NCBI RefSeq assembly: GCF_013256425.1
Contig: NZ_CP053904.1
Coordinates: 620,001 to 684,000, forward strand
From: Hymenobacter sp. BRD67
Lineage (GTDB): Bacteria; Bacteroidota; Bacteroidia; Cytophagales; Hymenobacteraceae
DNA length: 64,000 nucleotides
Direction of reading: 5' to 3'
Part shown: one piece after another, positions 9,507-17,791 of the stretch
Layout of the letters: each line of letters opens with the position of its first letter
Numbering within the stretch: position 1 is the first letter of the stretch
The notes under the pieces: model-generated
What the model was told of the DNA's origin: nothing
Database searches by the model: none
The model's input: the letters and a program-made list of their open reading frames with translations, nothing else
Position numbers and translations under genes: made by a program

Positions 9507-12476
9507 TTACCGGGCGCAGATACCCCGGTACGGGCAATATTCACATTTCGCTAGGTCGTCGGTCTTGCGAATGGGCTCGGCGGGGTCCAGCATGCGCCGG
9601 GCCAGGCGGGCAATCAGTCCGGCGCTGGCCTTTAAAAAGTCGGGCTCGCCGGTGGCTTCGGTAATAAAGTCGAGGGGCGCGCTGAGCAAGCCCTCGTCGA
9701 TTTTGCGCAGCGACATAATTGCGGCCTCCGAGCCGGGCGGGGCGGGGTTCAGCGCATCGCTTTCGAGCATAAAGCGGTAGAGCCAGAGCTGCCGCACCTT
9801 ATCGGCTCCCGACGAGCTGTCGGTGAGCAGGCGCTCCACGGTATCGGCAGCGCTCAGGGGCTTTTGGGTGCCGCGCAGGTTCAGCTCGCGGCGTTCCACG
9901 AGGCCGGTTTTGTAATCGACCACCCGGCGGCGGCCGTCGGGCAGCGCGTCGATGCGGTCGGCCCGGCCAAAGATGCGCACGGCCAGCGGCGCGGCCTCGC
10001 CCGGAATATCGGCAAAAACAGTGGCCGCCATCGGCGTTTCCTGGGCGGCAATGCGCAGCGGCAGCACGCCCGGCTGCTCCGGCAGGCTTTCCAGGTACTT
10101 GCGGATAAGCCGCACCGCCACCTGGCCCAGCACGTGGTTGAGGCCGTCTTCGGGGCGGGCCTGGCGGTCGGCACCCTCTTGGCGCAGCTGCCGCCGCACC
10201 TCAGCAGGCACTTTTGCCAGAATAGCGGGCAGGTCAGCGGCGGTGAGGTCGCGTTTTTCTACCTCAAAGGGCTTGAGCAGCTGCTCCAGCGCATCGTGCA
10301 CCACCGTGCCAAAGCCATCGGCCCCCAGGGCTTCTTCCACTTCCTCGTTTTCCTGAAAGCGCGCCAGGCGCGAGAAGTAGAACTTGAGCGAGCAGGCCAG
10401 GTACTCGTTGAGGGCCGAAGGGGAGAGGCCGCGCTCAAGCACCCCGCGCAGGCCGGCCAGCATGGGCGCGTCTTTCCCCAAGACCAGGTCATTCAGCAGC
10501 GCGCCCTCCGCAACCTCACCGGTTGGTACCTCCACCGTGCGGTCTTCCACTACCAGCGCCGGGTTTTGGGCCGCCAGGTCGAACTCCAGCTGCCGCAAAA
10601 ACCGACTGCGCTCGCCGGTTTTGACACCCTCCGCGCCCGGCAGTACGTGCACCAAATCGACGCGGCCGGCGCGTTGCAGCAGCCGCCAGAAATTGTAGGC
10701 CGCCGTGGCCTCGGCGTCGGCGTAGGTGGGCAGCTTGTACTCGGCCAGCACGTCGTAGGGGAAAAGCGACTGCTGGCGCTTGGGCGCGGGCAACGAGTTT
10801 TCGTTGCAGCTCAGAATGATAACGTGGTCAAAATCAAGAGCCCGGGTTTCGAGCAAGCCCATAATCTGCACCTGGGCCAGCGGCTCGCCGGCAAACGGCA
10901 GCCGCGTGCGCCGCATCTGGTCGTACAAAAAGCGCCGGAACGAGCGCACGCTCAGCCGCTGCTCGCGGCAATCGAAGGCCGAGTCGAGCTGCCGCACCAA
11001 GGTGTAGAACAGGTACAGGTATTCGGCCTCAATGGCCCCGTGCGCCTGCTCATACACCTGCCTGAGCAGCTCGATGAGCGTGTAGCAGGCCCTGATGATG
11101 CCATCGCAGTTGTCCCAGGTTTTGAACAGCGCCCCGATGAGCGGGTGGCCCTGGCCCAGCTTCAGCAGCTCGGTGGCGGGCAGCAGCACCAGGTGCCGGC
11201 GCACAATCTCGCTGCAAATGTGGTCGAGCAGCTTGTGGTACTGTGGCTGGTCGGTCTGGGCATCCTGCCACGCCTGAAAGCGCCGCAAAAAGGGGTGTGC
11301 CAGCAGCTTGGTCACGGCCAGGTGGTGGTACTTGGGCACGCCGTAGTCGGGTCCCGGCTCGCCTTCCCGGATGCCCGTCAGGTGCACCTCAAAGAGCAAA
11401 TCGACGAGGTTGAACAAGGCCGTGCTCTGGAAGCTCAGGCCCATCGTTACGTTGAAGTCGGGCACCAGCGCCTGCGGTGGCAGGCCGTGGAGCACGGGCA
11501 GCAGCAGGGTTTCGTCGGGCAGCACCACGGCCACGCTGGCAGCGGGGTTCAGTTGGCGGGCTTCGGCCAGCAGCTGGCCGGCCAGCTTGCCCTGCATGCT
11601 GGCATTGGCCACGCCCAGTAGCCGCACGTGGTGGGGACGGCCGCGCAGATGCTCCTGATAAGTGAAGGTATCACGGGGCAGGTCCCACTGCCGCCAGTAG
11701 CGGCGCAGCGACTGCCCGGCGCGGTTGGGCGAGTCGTCTTCGAGGTAAAATGGGTCGCCGTCGAAGTAGATAGCGGCCCGCTTTACCTTGCGCAGCAGGC
11801 TGATAAACGTCTCCTCAGCCTTGCTCAGCCCGCCCAAGCCCACAAAAACGTGCTGAGGCGGCAGCGGCTTTTTTACATCGGCCAGCTCGGCGCGCAGGCG
11901 CTGCACGGCCCGCCGGTAGGCCAGGCCGGGGTAGGCCAGGTGCTGGGGCTTGAGCCGCGCCTTAAACCGCAGATATACTTTGTGCAGCTGCCCCCAAAAG
12001 CCAAAATAACGGTCGAGCCCGGTGGTTTTCAGCTCGGGGTCGAGCTGCCAGCGCTCCAGGGCCTTGGCCTCGGCCAGATACTCAAAAATCGACTTGGTGT
12101 CGGCCAGGTGCTGGTCGAGGGTCGAGAAATCCTGCAGCAGCAGGCCACCCCAGCCCACAAACTGGTCGAACTGCAGGTCGGGGTCGAGGTGTTTGAAGAT
12201 ATCAAAAAGCAGGAGCTGCAAGGCAATGGGCTCTTCTAGCTGCACGCTGGCGCGCTCCACCATGTAATCTTCCATGGCCGCGATGCGCGGGGCCCACAGC
12301 GCCTGGCCGTCGGGCGTGGCCAGGGCCAGCTCATTCTTCAGGTATACTACCGCCCGGCGCGTGGGCACCACCACCACGAGGTCGGCCAGGGCATCGACGT
12401 CGTAGCTGGCCAGCAGCTCGTGGGCGATATCGGCTAGAAACGTGCGCGTGGAAGCCGGCGGAGCCGGGACCGGCAT
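9507..12476 (-). CDS. AddB-like PD-(D/E)XK nuclease of DNA break repair
   Basis: A roughly 990-residue protein with an N-terminal degenerate helicase-like ATP-binding segment (DLVVVVPTRRAVVYLKNELAL) and a C-terminal RecB-type nuclease (GRADRIDALPDGRRRVVDYKTG). Four cysteines are placed as in AddB iron-sulfur nucleases: one in YLACSLKFYF and three in CEYCPYRGIC near the end. AddAB complexes resect double-strand breaks; the AddA partner is not in the window. The open frame begins at 12635, but a TATCTTTG promoter box reads on the minus strand at 12507-12514. That favours ATG 12476 (MPVPAPPASTRTFL) or ATG 12500. It is a single intact frame with no sign of transfer. Confidence 0.8.
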   Translation of the reverse strand: MPVPAPPASTRTFLADIAHELLASYDVDALADLVVVVPTRRAVVYLKNELALATPDGQALWAPRIAAMEDYMVERASVQLEEPIALQLLLFDIFKHLDPDLQFDQFVGWGGLLLQDFSTLDQHLADTKSIFEYLAEAKALERWQLDPELKTTGLDRYFGFWGQLHKVYLRFKARLKPQHLAYPGLAYRRAVQRLRAELADVKKPLPPQHVFVGLGGLSKAEETFISLLRKVKRAAIYFDGDPFYLEDDSPNRAGQSLRRYWRQWDLPRDTFTYQEHLRGRPHHVRLLGVANASMQGKLAGQLLAEARQLNPAASVAVVLPDETLLLPVLHGLPPQALVPDFNVTMGLSFQSTALFNLVDLLFEVHLTGIREGEPGPDYGVPKYHHLAVTKLLAHPFLRRFQAWQDAQTDQPQYHKLLDHICSEIVRRHLVLLPATELLKLGQGHPLIGALFKTWDNCDGIIRACYTLIELLRQVYEQAHGAIEAEYLYLFYTLVRQLDSAFDCREQRLSVRSFRRFLYDQMRRTRLPFAGEPLAQVQIMGLLETRALDFDHVIILSCNENSLPAPKRQQSLFPYDVLAEYKLPTYADAEATAAYNFWRLLQRAGRVDLVHVLPGAEGVKTGERSRFLRQLEFDLAAQNPALVVEDRTVEVPTGEVAEGALLNDLVLGKDAPMLAGLRGVLERGLSPSALNEYLACSLKFYFSRLARFQENEEVEEALGADGFGTVVHDALEQLLKPFEVEKRDLTAADLPAILAKVPAEVRRQLRQEGADRQARPEDGLNHVLGQVAVRLIRKYLESLPEQPGVLPLRIAAQETPMAATVFADIPGEAAPLAVRIFGRADRIDALPDGRRRVVDYKTGLVERRELNLRGTQKPLSAADTVERLLTDSSSGADKVRQLWLYRFMLESDALNPAPPGSEAAIMSLRKIDEGLLSAPLDFITEATGEPDFLKASAGLIARLARRMLDPAEPIRKTDDLAKCEYCPYRGICAR

Positions 12477-12506
12477 AACTAAAGTAGGAGAGGGCAGCAT
12501 ACTACC

Positions 12507-12514
12507 CAAAGATA
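12507..12514 (-). promoter_or_regulatory. Promoter -7 box TATCTTTG for the AddB-like gene
   Basis: The minus strand reads TATCTTTG, an exact match to the Bacteroidota TAnnTTTG element, 31 bases before ATG 12476. It sits inside the longest open frame and so argues for the shorter start. Confidence 0.55.
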
Positions 12515-13089
12515 AGGCCGGCGTTTGGCGTGCTGCCTGGTTCAGGCTAGTAGTTAGCGCCATTCGGAAAGCAAAGCCGGCTATTCGCATCCCCCAATCG
12601 TTTGCAGCAGATAATCTGTCAGATATTTGAACCAAACCCCTTGCTACTCGCTACTCGCTACTCGCCTTGTGGGGGCCGTTTACTCGCTTCTTCCGCTTCT
12701 TTTTATCCCGCTATGAATACTATTACCAACTATTCGGCCGCTACCGAGTGGCCGCTGACCAACCGGGGCTGTGCGAGTTGCTGGGCCGCCGGCTACTGCG
12801 CGGCGTTTGCTCCCACCAGCCTCATCACCCCTCCGGCCTGCCCCCTGTCGGCCCAGGCTGGCAGCGACTCAGGCTTACCACGGCGCGGTGCGTCGAAACA
12901 ACTATAGTAAGGTCGGATTCCGCCGCCCGTGGGCCAGTTCGGCCAAAACCGAGTGGGAAGAGGTAGGGCAGGCCTGGCTGTAAGGGGCCTTATAAAAAAA
13001 ACGCGCTGGAGCTATTTGCTGGGTAAAGAATAGCGGGTACATTTGGCTGGTTAGCTGCCTTTGAGACAGGTAGTCCGGCACGGGTTTCG

Positions 13090-13097
13090 TGTCTTTG
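13090..13097 (+). promoter_or_regulatory. Promoter -7-like box TGTCTTTG
   Basis: TGTCTTTG differs by one base from TAnnTTTG and lies 25 bases before the ATG at 13123, a normal leader length. It is the likely promoter of the small ABM-like gene. Confidence 0.4.
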
Positions 13098-13122
13098 CTC
13101 ATCTTTTTCTGCCCGCATTTTT

Positions 13123-13410
13123 ATGGCAAACCCCACCCCCGTTCATAGCATCACCACGCACGAAGTCGCAGACTTCGCCACCTGGAAAAAAGCTTTCGAT
13201 GCTGCCGCGCCGATTCGCGCGCGCCACGGCCTTCAGGTGCATGGCGTGTACAGCGCTCCCGACAATGCCAACCTGGTAACTATTCACGGCGAAGCTCCCA
13301 GCCTGGAGGCCATTCAGGGGCACTTCGCCGACCCCGAGTTTCACGCGGCTATGAAGGGTGCGGGCGTAAAATCTGCCCCCGATACCAAGATGCTGCACAA
13401 GCACGCGTAA
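13123..13410 (+). CDS. Small ABM-like (dimeric alpha/beta barrel) protein
   Basis: A 95-residue protein. It shows the pattern of the antibiotic-biosynthesis-monooxygenase/DUF1330-like ferredoxin fold: strand HSITTHEVADFATWKKAFD, a helix with ARHGLQVHGVYSA, a second strand NLVTIHGEAPSLEAIQGHF, and the terminal helix DPEFHAAMKGAGV. Members often act as small ligand-binding or monooxygenase-like dimers; none of the catalytic sets I know is evident, so only the fold is proposed. It is a single-gene unit with its own promoter box and a strong terminator directly after it. Confidence 0.6.
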   Translation: MANPTPVHSITTHEVADFATWKKAFDAAAPIRARHGLQVHGVYSAPDNANLVTIHGEAPSLEAIQGHFADPEFHAAMKGAGVKSAPDTKMLHKHA

Positions 13411-13435
13411 GCGCTGCCCACGGGCTACTGCCAAG

Positions 13436-13463
13436 AAGGCGGCTCCTACGGGGCCGCCTTTTT
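13436..13463 (+). terminator. Rho-independent terminator
   Basis: AAGGCGGC (13436-13443) pairs with GCCGCCTT (13453-13460) and is followed by a T run. It ends the small gene at 13410 and separates it from the deacetylase gene. Confidence 0.75.
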
Positions 13464-13531
13464 GCTGACCGGCGCTACCGCCCACTACCCCACTGCCCGG
13501 TAACTTCACGGCCCGAACCGGTTTGCACGCT

Positions 13532-16153
13532 ATGCCTTTTTCCTTCCGCGCTACTGCCCGCCTCTGCCTGGCGCTGCTCCTCACGTCCTGCTTCCTGCTT
13601 CCTGCGAAAGCCCAGGCCCCCAAAATCTATTCTTCGTCCGAGATTCTGCTGGGCCTTAAAAAGCTCAACGTGGTGGGCTCGGTGATGTACATCGCCGCCC
13701 ACCCCGACGATGAGAATACCCGCCTGCTGGCTTACCTCGCCAACGGCCGCCTGCTCGAAACCAGCTACCTGAGCTGCACTCGTGGCGACGGCGGCCAGAA
13801 CCTCATCGGCCCCGAGCTGCGTGAGCAGCTCGGCGTTATCCGCACGCAGGAGTTGCTGGCGGCGCGGCGCATCGACGGGGCGCACCAGTACTTCACCCGC
13901 GCCAACGACTTCGGCTTTAGCAAAACGTCGGAGGAAACCCTGCGCATCTGGGACCACGAGCAGGTGCTCTCCGACATGGTGTGGGTAATTCGGCAGCGGC
14001 GGCCCGATATTCTCATTACCCGTTTCCCGCCCGACCCGCGCGCCGGCCACGGCCACCACCAGGCCAGCGCCATCCTGGCCGCCGAAGCCTTCGACGCCGC
14101 CGGCGACCCCAAGCGCTTCCCCGAGCAGCTCAAATACGTGCAGGTGTGGCAGCCCAAGCGCTTGTACTGGAACACCGGCAGCTTCTTCGTGAAGCCCGGC
14201 GAAAACATGGATGCCTACCTCAAGCTCGACGCCGGCGGCTACAACGCGTTGCTGGGTCAGAGCTATGGCGAAATTGCGGCGCGCTCGCGCTCGCAGCACC
14301 GCAGCCAGGGCTTCGGCTCGGCCGCCCAGCGCGGCGAAGCCATTGAGTACTTCCAGTTCGTGAAAGGTACGCCTGCCAAAACCGATTTATTCGAAGGCAT
14401 CGACCAGACCTGGAACCGCGTGCCGGGCGGTGCGGCAATTGGGAAAATGGTGGATGAGGTGATTCGGAAGTATGATGCGGCAAATCCTAGCACTAGTGTA
14501 GCGGGGTTGACTAGTGTTTTAAATGCTATTGTCTCTTTGCAAAGCTATTCCTCTGCAAATAGTGTAACAGTTTACCCACCTCTTACTGGTGTGTCCAATT
14601 CTGGAGTAAAGGTGAAAAAAGCTGCTGAATCTATGGACGCTGCTTATTGGGCAGACATGAAAGGCCAAGAAGCTCTCCAGCTCATTCAAGCTTGTTCAGG
14701 TGTTTACATAGAAGCGACAACCAGCGAACCAACCGCAGTGGCTGGCTCCAAGGTTAACGTCACAATGGAGATAACCAGTCGCATACCAATTGCCGAAGGA
14801 GTAGCTGACTATGCCACTGCGGAAATGAAAAAGCTCATGGCCGGTGCAATGCCTAATTCCAGTAAAAAGCAGATGGAATTAACATTGCCAGCTGCTGTAG
14901 CTACCTCCCAGCCGTATTGGCTGCGCAAGCCCGGTACTATCGGAATGTATAAGGTGCCAACATTTCTGAATGATGCTGAACAAGCAAAGTTGTTGATAGG
15001 AAAGCCCGAGAATGAAGCAGCGTTGGTAGTGCCGTTTGATATTCAGCTGCATAATAACTACTTCGTTGTTCCCATCCCCGTCAAATACAAGCACACCGAC
15101 CCCGTCCTCGGCGAGCTCTACCAGCCGCTGGCCGTGGTGCCGCCGGTGATGGTAAATATCCCCGCCGCCCGCGCCTACGTCTTTGCCGACCAGCAGCCCA
15201 AGCCAGTGCCCGTGACGCTGCGCGCCGGTCAGGCCGGGGTGCAGGGCCAACTGGCCTTGCAGGTGCCCACCGGCTGGCAGGCCGAGCCGGCCACGGTGGC
15301 ATTCGACTTAAAGAATAAGGACGACGAGCAGACCATCAACTTCATGCTGCGGCCGCTGGCCGGCGCAGCCGAGGGCAAAGCCGAGTTGCGTGCCGTGGCC
15401 ACCGTAGGCGGCCAGCAGTATAGCCGGGGCATTCAGACCATAGAGTATCCGCACATTCCGACCCAGACGCTCTTCCCCGAGGCAGTGGCGCCGCTGGTGA
15501 AGCTCCAGCTGGTGCGTCGGGGCCAGAATGTGGGCTACCTCATGGGTGCCGGCGACGAAGTGCCCGACGCGCTGCGCCAAATCGGCTACAACGTGACCCT
15601 GCTCAAGCCCGAGGATATCAGCGCCGCCCGCCTCAAGCAGTTTGATGCCGTGCTGCTGGGCGTGCGCGCCTATAACACCATCGACAAGCTCAAAACCGTG
15701 CAGCCCGAGCTGCTCAAGTACATCGAGGGCGGCGGCAACGTGGTGGTGCAGTACACGGTCAACTACCGCGTGGTCATCCCGCAAATCGGCCCCTACCCGA
15801 TGACGCTCTCCAACGACCGCGTAACGGTGGAAGATGCGCCCGTTACCTTCCTAAAACCCCAGCACCCACTCCTCAATAGCCCCAACAAGCTCACCGAGCA
15901 GGATTTTAAAGGCTGGGTGCAGGAGCAAGGGCTCTACTACCCCTCGCAGTGGGATGCACACTACCAGCCCGTTATCAGCAGCCATGACCCCGGCGAGGCG
16001 GCCAAGGAAAGCGCCATCCTAGTCACCGACTATGGCAAGGGCCACTACATCTACACCGGCTTGTCGCTGTTTCGGGAGCTACCGGCCGGCGTGCCGGGCG
16101 CCTACCGTATTATCACCAACATGATTTCCTACGGCAAAGAGCCGGTGCAGTAG
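13532..16153 (+). CDS. Secreted PIG-L family (LmbE-type) deacetylase
   Basis: A roughly 873-residue protein with a signal peptide (LCLALLLTSCFLLPAKAQ). The zinc-site motif of LmbE-like N-acetyl-sugar deacetylases, YIAAHPDDENTRLLAYL, lies near residue 50, and the third ligand is in RAGHGHHQASA. After the catalytic domain come beta-sandwich segments and a C-terminal Rossmann-like domain (FDAVLLGVRAYNT, GGGNVVVQYTVNY) found in the large Bacteroidota PIG-L proteins. The ATG at 13532 is preferred over a TTG at 13523. Odd: the DNA from about 14440 to 15065 is visibly AT-richer, with different codon choice from both flanks, yet the frame continues and keeps family-like sequence (CSGVYIEATTSEPT). This may be a recombined segment. 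The substrate is unknown. Confidence 0.85.
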   Translation: MPFSFRATARLCLALLLTSCFLLPAKAQAPKIYSSSEILLGLKKLNVVGSVMYIAAHPDDENTRLLAYLANGRLLETSYLSCTRGDGGQNLIGPELREQLGVIRTQELLAARRIDGAHQYFTRANDFGFSKTSEETLRIWDHEQVLSDMVWVIRQRRPDILITRFPPDPRAGHGHHQASAILAAEAFDAAGDPKRFPEQLKYVQVWQPKRLYWNTGSFFVKPGENMDAYLKLDAGGYNALLGQSYGEIAARSRSQHRSQGFGSAAQRGEAIEYFQFVKGTPAKTDLFEGIDQTWNRVPGGAAIGKMVDEVIRKYDAANPSTSVAGLTSVLNAIVSLQSYSSANSVTVYPPLTGVSNSGVKVKKAAESMDAAYWADMKGQEALQLIQACSGVYIEATTSEPTAVAGSKVNVTMEITSRIPIAEGVADYATAEMKKLMAGAMPNSSKKQMELTLPAAVATSQPYWLRKPGTIGMYKVPTFLNDAEQAKLLIGKPENEAALVVPFDIQLHNNYFVVPIPVKYKHTDPVLGELYQPLAVVPPVMVNIPAARAYVFADQQPKPVPVTLRAGQAGVQGQLALQVPTGWQAEPATVAFDLKNKDDEQTINFMLRPLAGAAEGKAELRAVATVGGQQYSRGIQTIEYPHIPTQTLFPEAVAPLVKLQLVRRGQNVGYLMGAGDEVPDALRQIGYNVTLLKPEDISAARLKQFDAVLLGVRAYNTIDKLKTVQPELLKYIEGGGNVVVQYTVNYRVVIPQIGPYPMTLSNDRVTVEDAPVTFLKPQHPLLNSPNKLTEQDFKGWVQEQGLYYPSQWDAHYQPVISSHDPGEAAKESAILVTDYGKGHYIYTGLSLFRELPAGVPGAYRIITNMISYGKEPVQ

Positions 16154-16204
16154 CCCTAAAAATAGCTGATAATGAAGATTTTGAGAGATTTATTATTTTA
16201 ATCC

Positions 16205-16242
16205 GAACGTCTTGCTGAGCTTGTCGAAGCATGACGTTCGAA
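16205..16242. repeat. Family A palindrome, short form
   Basis: CGAACGTCTTGCT pairs with AGCATGACGTTCG across GAGCTTGTCGA. It is a truncated relative of the repeat at 3124 and lies between the deacetylase and aspartate kinase genes. Confidence 0.65.
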
Positions 16243-16290
16243 TTAACCAAGCTTTAAGTTTACTAACGCTACGCCCTTCGTTATTTTCTT

Positions 16291-17679
16291 TTGCAATTAC
16301 CCGTGCTCACAGTAGAAAAAATCGGCGGCACCTCCATGACCGCCTTCGCCGATGTTCTGGATAACATCATCTTCCACGGCCGCCAGGGCCCGGAATTATA
16401 CAACCGCATTTTCGTGGTGTCGGCCTACGCCAACGTCACCAACTGGCTGCTGGAGAACAAGAAAACCGGCGCGCCCGGTGTGTACCACCGCATCACCGAG
16501 CACCAGGAGTTTCGGGCGGCTCTGCAGGAGGTGGCCGACAAGCTCAAGGAACTGAATACCCACTACGCGCCGCTGGGCCTCGACCTGGCCGTGGCCGACG
16601 CCTTCATTCAGCAGCGCATAGCCCAGGCCCAGACCTACCTCGAAAGCCTGGTGAATATATTAGCCTCGGGCTATGTTAACGGGGCCAATATCCTGCAGGC
16701 CGCCCGCGAAATCCTGGCCAGCATCGGGGAGGCGCACTCGGCCTTCAACTCGGTTAATATCCTGCAAAACAAGGGGGTGAATGCCACGCTCATCGACCTC
16801 AGCGGCTTCGACGATGCGCGGGCGCTCACCATCGACGAGCGCATCAGGCTGGCCTTCGCGGGCATCGACTTTGCCACTACCATCTGCATTGCCACCGGCT
16901 ACACCAAGGGCACGGAGGGCATCATGCGCGAGTTCGACCGCGGCTATTCGGAGGTGACCTTCAGTAAGATAGCCGTGGCGGTGCGGCCCCAGGAGGCCAT
17001 CATTCACAAAGAGTACCACCTCTGCTCGGCCGACCCCATGCTGGTGGGCGTAGACCACTGCCATCCCGTGGGCTTCACCAACTACGACGTGGCCGACCAG
17101 CTGGCCGATGTAGGCATGGAGGCGATTCATCCCAAAGCCTCGAAGCCGCTGGAAATAAATGCCATCGACCTGCGCATCAAGAATACCTTCGAGCCCGAGC
17201 ATCCCGGCACGCTCATCACCCGCGATTACGTGGCCGCCAGAAAGCACGTCGAAGTCATCACCGGCACCGATAAAGTGGTGATGATTGACATCTACGACCC
17301 GCTGATGGTAGGCACCGTGGGCTTCGATTTGCAGCTTATGCAGTCGTTTTATGACCTGGGCGTCAGCTACATCTTCAAGGCTACCAGCGCCAACAGCATC
17401 TCGATGCTTATCTGGGAAAAAGACCTGAAGCCGCAGCTTATTGAAGCGCTGGAAGCCAAATACGAGAAAGTGACCATCGAAAAAGCCTCGTTGGTTTGCC
17501 TGATTGGCTCCAATATCGACCAGCCCGGCCTGCTGGCCAAGGCCGCCGGCTCCCTGGCCGAGGTGGGCATCAGTATTCGCAGTGCCGGCTTTGCATTAAG
17601 AAAAGTGAATATTCAATTTATTTTAGCGCGCGAAGACTATAAAGCGGCCATTATCGCTTTGAATAAGGCGCTGGGGTAG
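16291..17679 (+). CDS. Aspartate kinase, Ask_ect-like type
   Basis: A 462-residue protein beginning (from GTG at 16303) MLTVEKIGGTSM, a variant of the aspartokinase KFGGTS phosphate-binding start. It has family blocks FVVSAYANVTNWLLENKK, CIATGYTKGTEGIMREFDRGYSE and MEAIHPKASKPLE. Two C-terminal ACT domains begin at about residue 320 (VVMIDIYDPLMVGTVGFDL and LVCLIGSNIDQPGLLAKAAGSL). It phosphorylates aspartate, the first step to lysine, threonine and methionine. The KIGGTSM opening is characteristic of aspartokinases found beside ectoine genes, but no ectABC genes are present here. The start may be TTG 16291 or GTG 16303. It stands alone between two palindromic repeats. Confidence 0.85.
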   Translation: MQLPVLTVEKIGGTSMTAFADVLDNIIFHGRQGPELYNRIFVVSAYANVTNWLLENKKTGAPGVYHRITEHQEFRAALQEVADKLKELNTHYAPLGLDLAVADAFIQQRIAQAQTYLESLVNILASGYVNGANILQAAREILASIGEAHSAFNSVNILQNKGVNATLIDLSGFDDARALTIDERIRLAFAGIDFATTICIATGYTKGTEGIMREFDRGYSEVTFSKIAVAVRPQEAIIHKEYHLCSADPMLVGVDHCHPVGFTNYDVADQLADVGMEAIHPKASKPLEINAIDLRIKNTFEPEHPGTLITRDYVAARKHVEVITGTDKVVMIDIYDPLMVGTVGFDLQLMQSFYDLGVSYIFKATSANSISMLIWEKDLKPQLIEALEAKYEKVTIEKASLVCLIGSNIDQPGLLAKAAGSLAEVGISIRSAGFALRKVNIQFILAREDYKAAIIALNKALG

Positions 17680-17685
17680 TGGCGT

Positions 17686-17758
17686 AAAAAACTAAAAAAG
17701 AACGTCCTGCTCATCTGGCGTCCGCTTGTCGAAGCAGGATGTTCTTTTTTAGTTTTTT
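17686..17758. terminator. Family A palindrome with A/T-tracts, bidirectional terminator
   Basis: AAAAACTAAAAAAGAACGTCCTGCT and its near-exact reverse complement flank a core shared with the large repeat at 42654. Long A and T tracts at the two ends make it suitable as a terminator for the kinase gene. One mismatch lies in the arms. Confidence 0.6.
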
Positions 17759-17791
17759 CGGAGTATTCTTGTCGCTCCGCACCCCTTTCCC

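Larger units (their letters stand above)
12477..13122. other. 646-base gap with tandem heptamers and a doubtful small reading frame
   Basis: This gap holds a tandem heptamer (GCTACTC repeated three times near 12645-12665) and a weak promoter box before the next gene. Between 12712 and 12983 on the plus strand there are three overlapping short open frames. The last ends with protein-like sequence (RRNNYSKVGFRRPWASS then AKTEWEEVGQAWL and a stop). These could be one small gene of about 90 residues broken by a missing G/C as seen elsewhere in the window, but I cannot choose the join and name no product. Confidence 0.3.

Noticed and set aside
9864..11621. 585-codon plus-strand open frame
   Set aside because: Complement of the AddB-like gene; low-complexity composition without domains.
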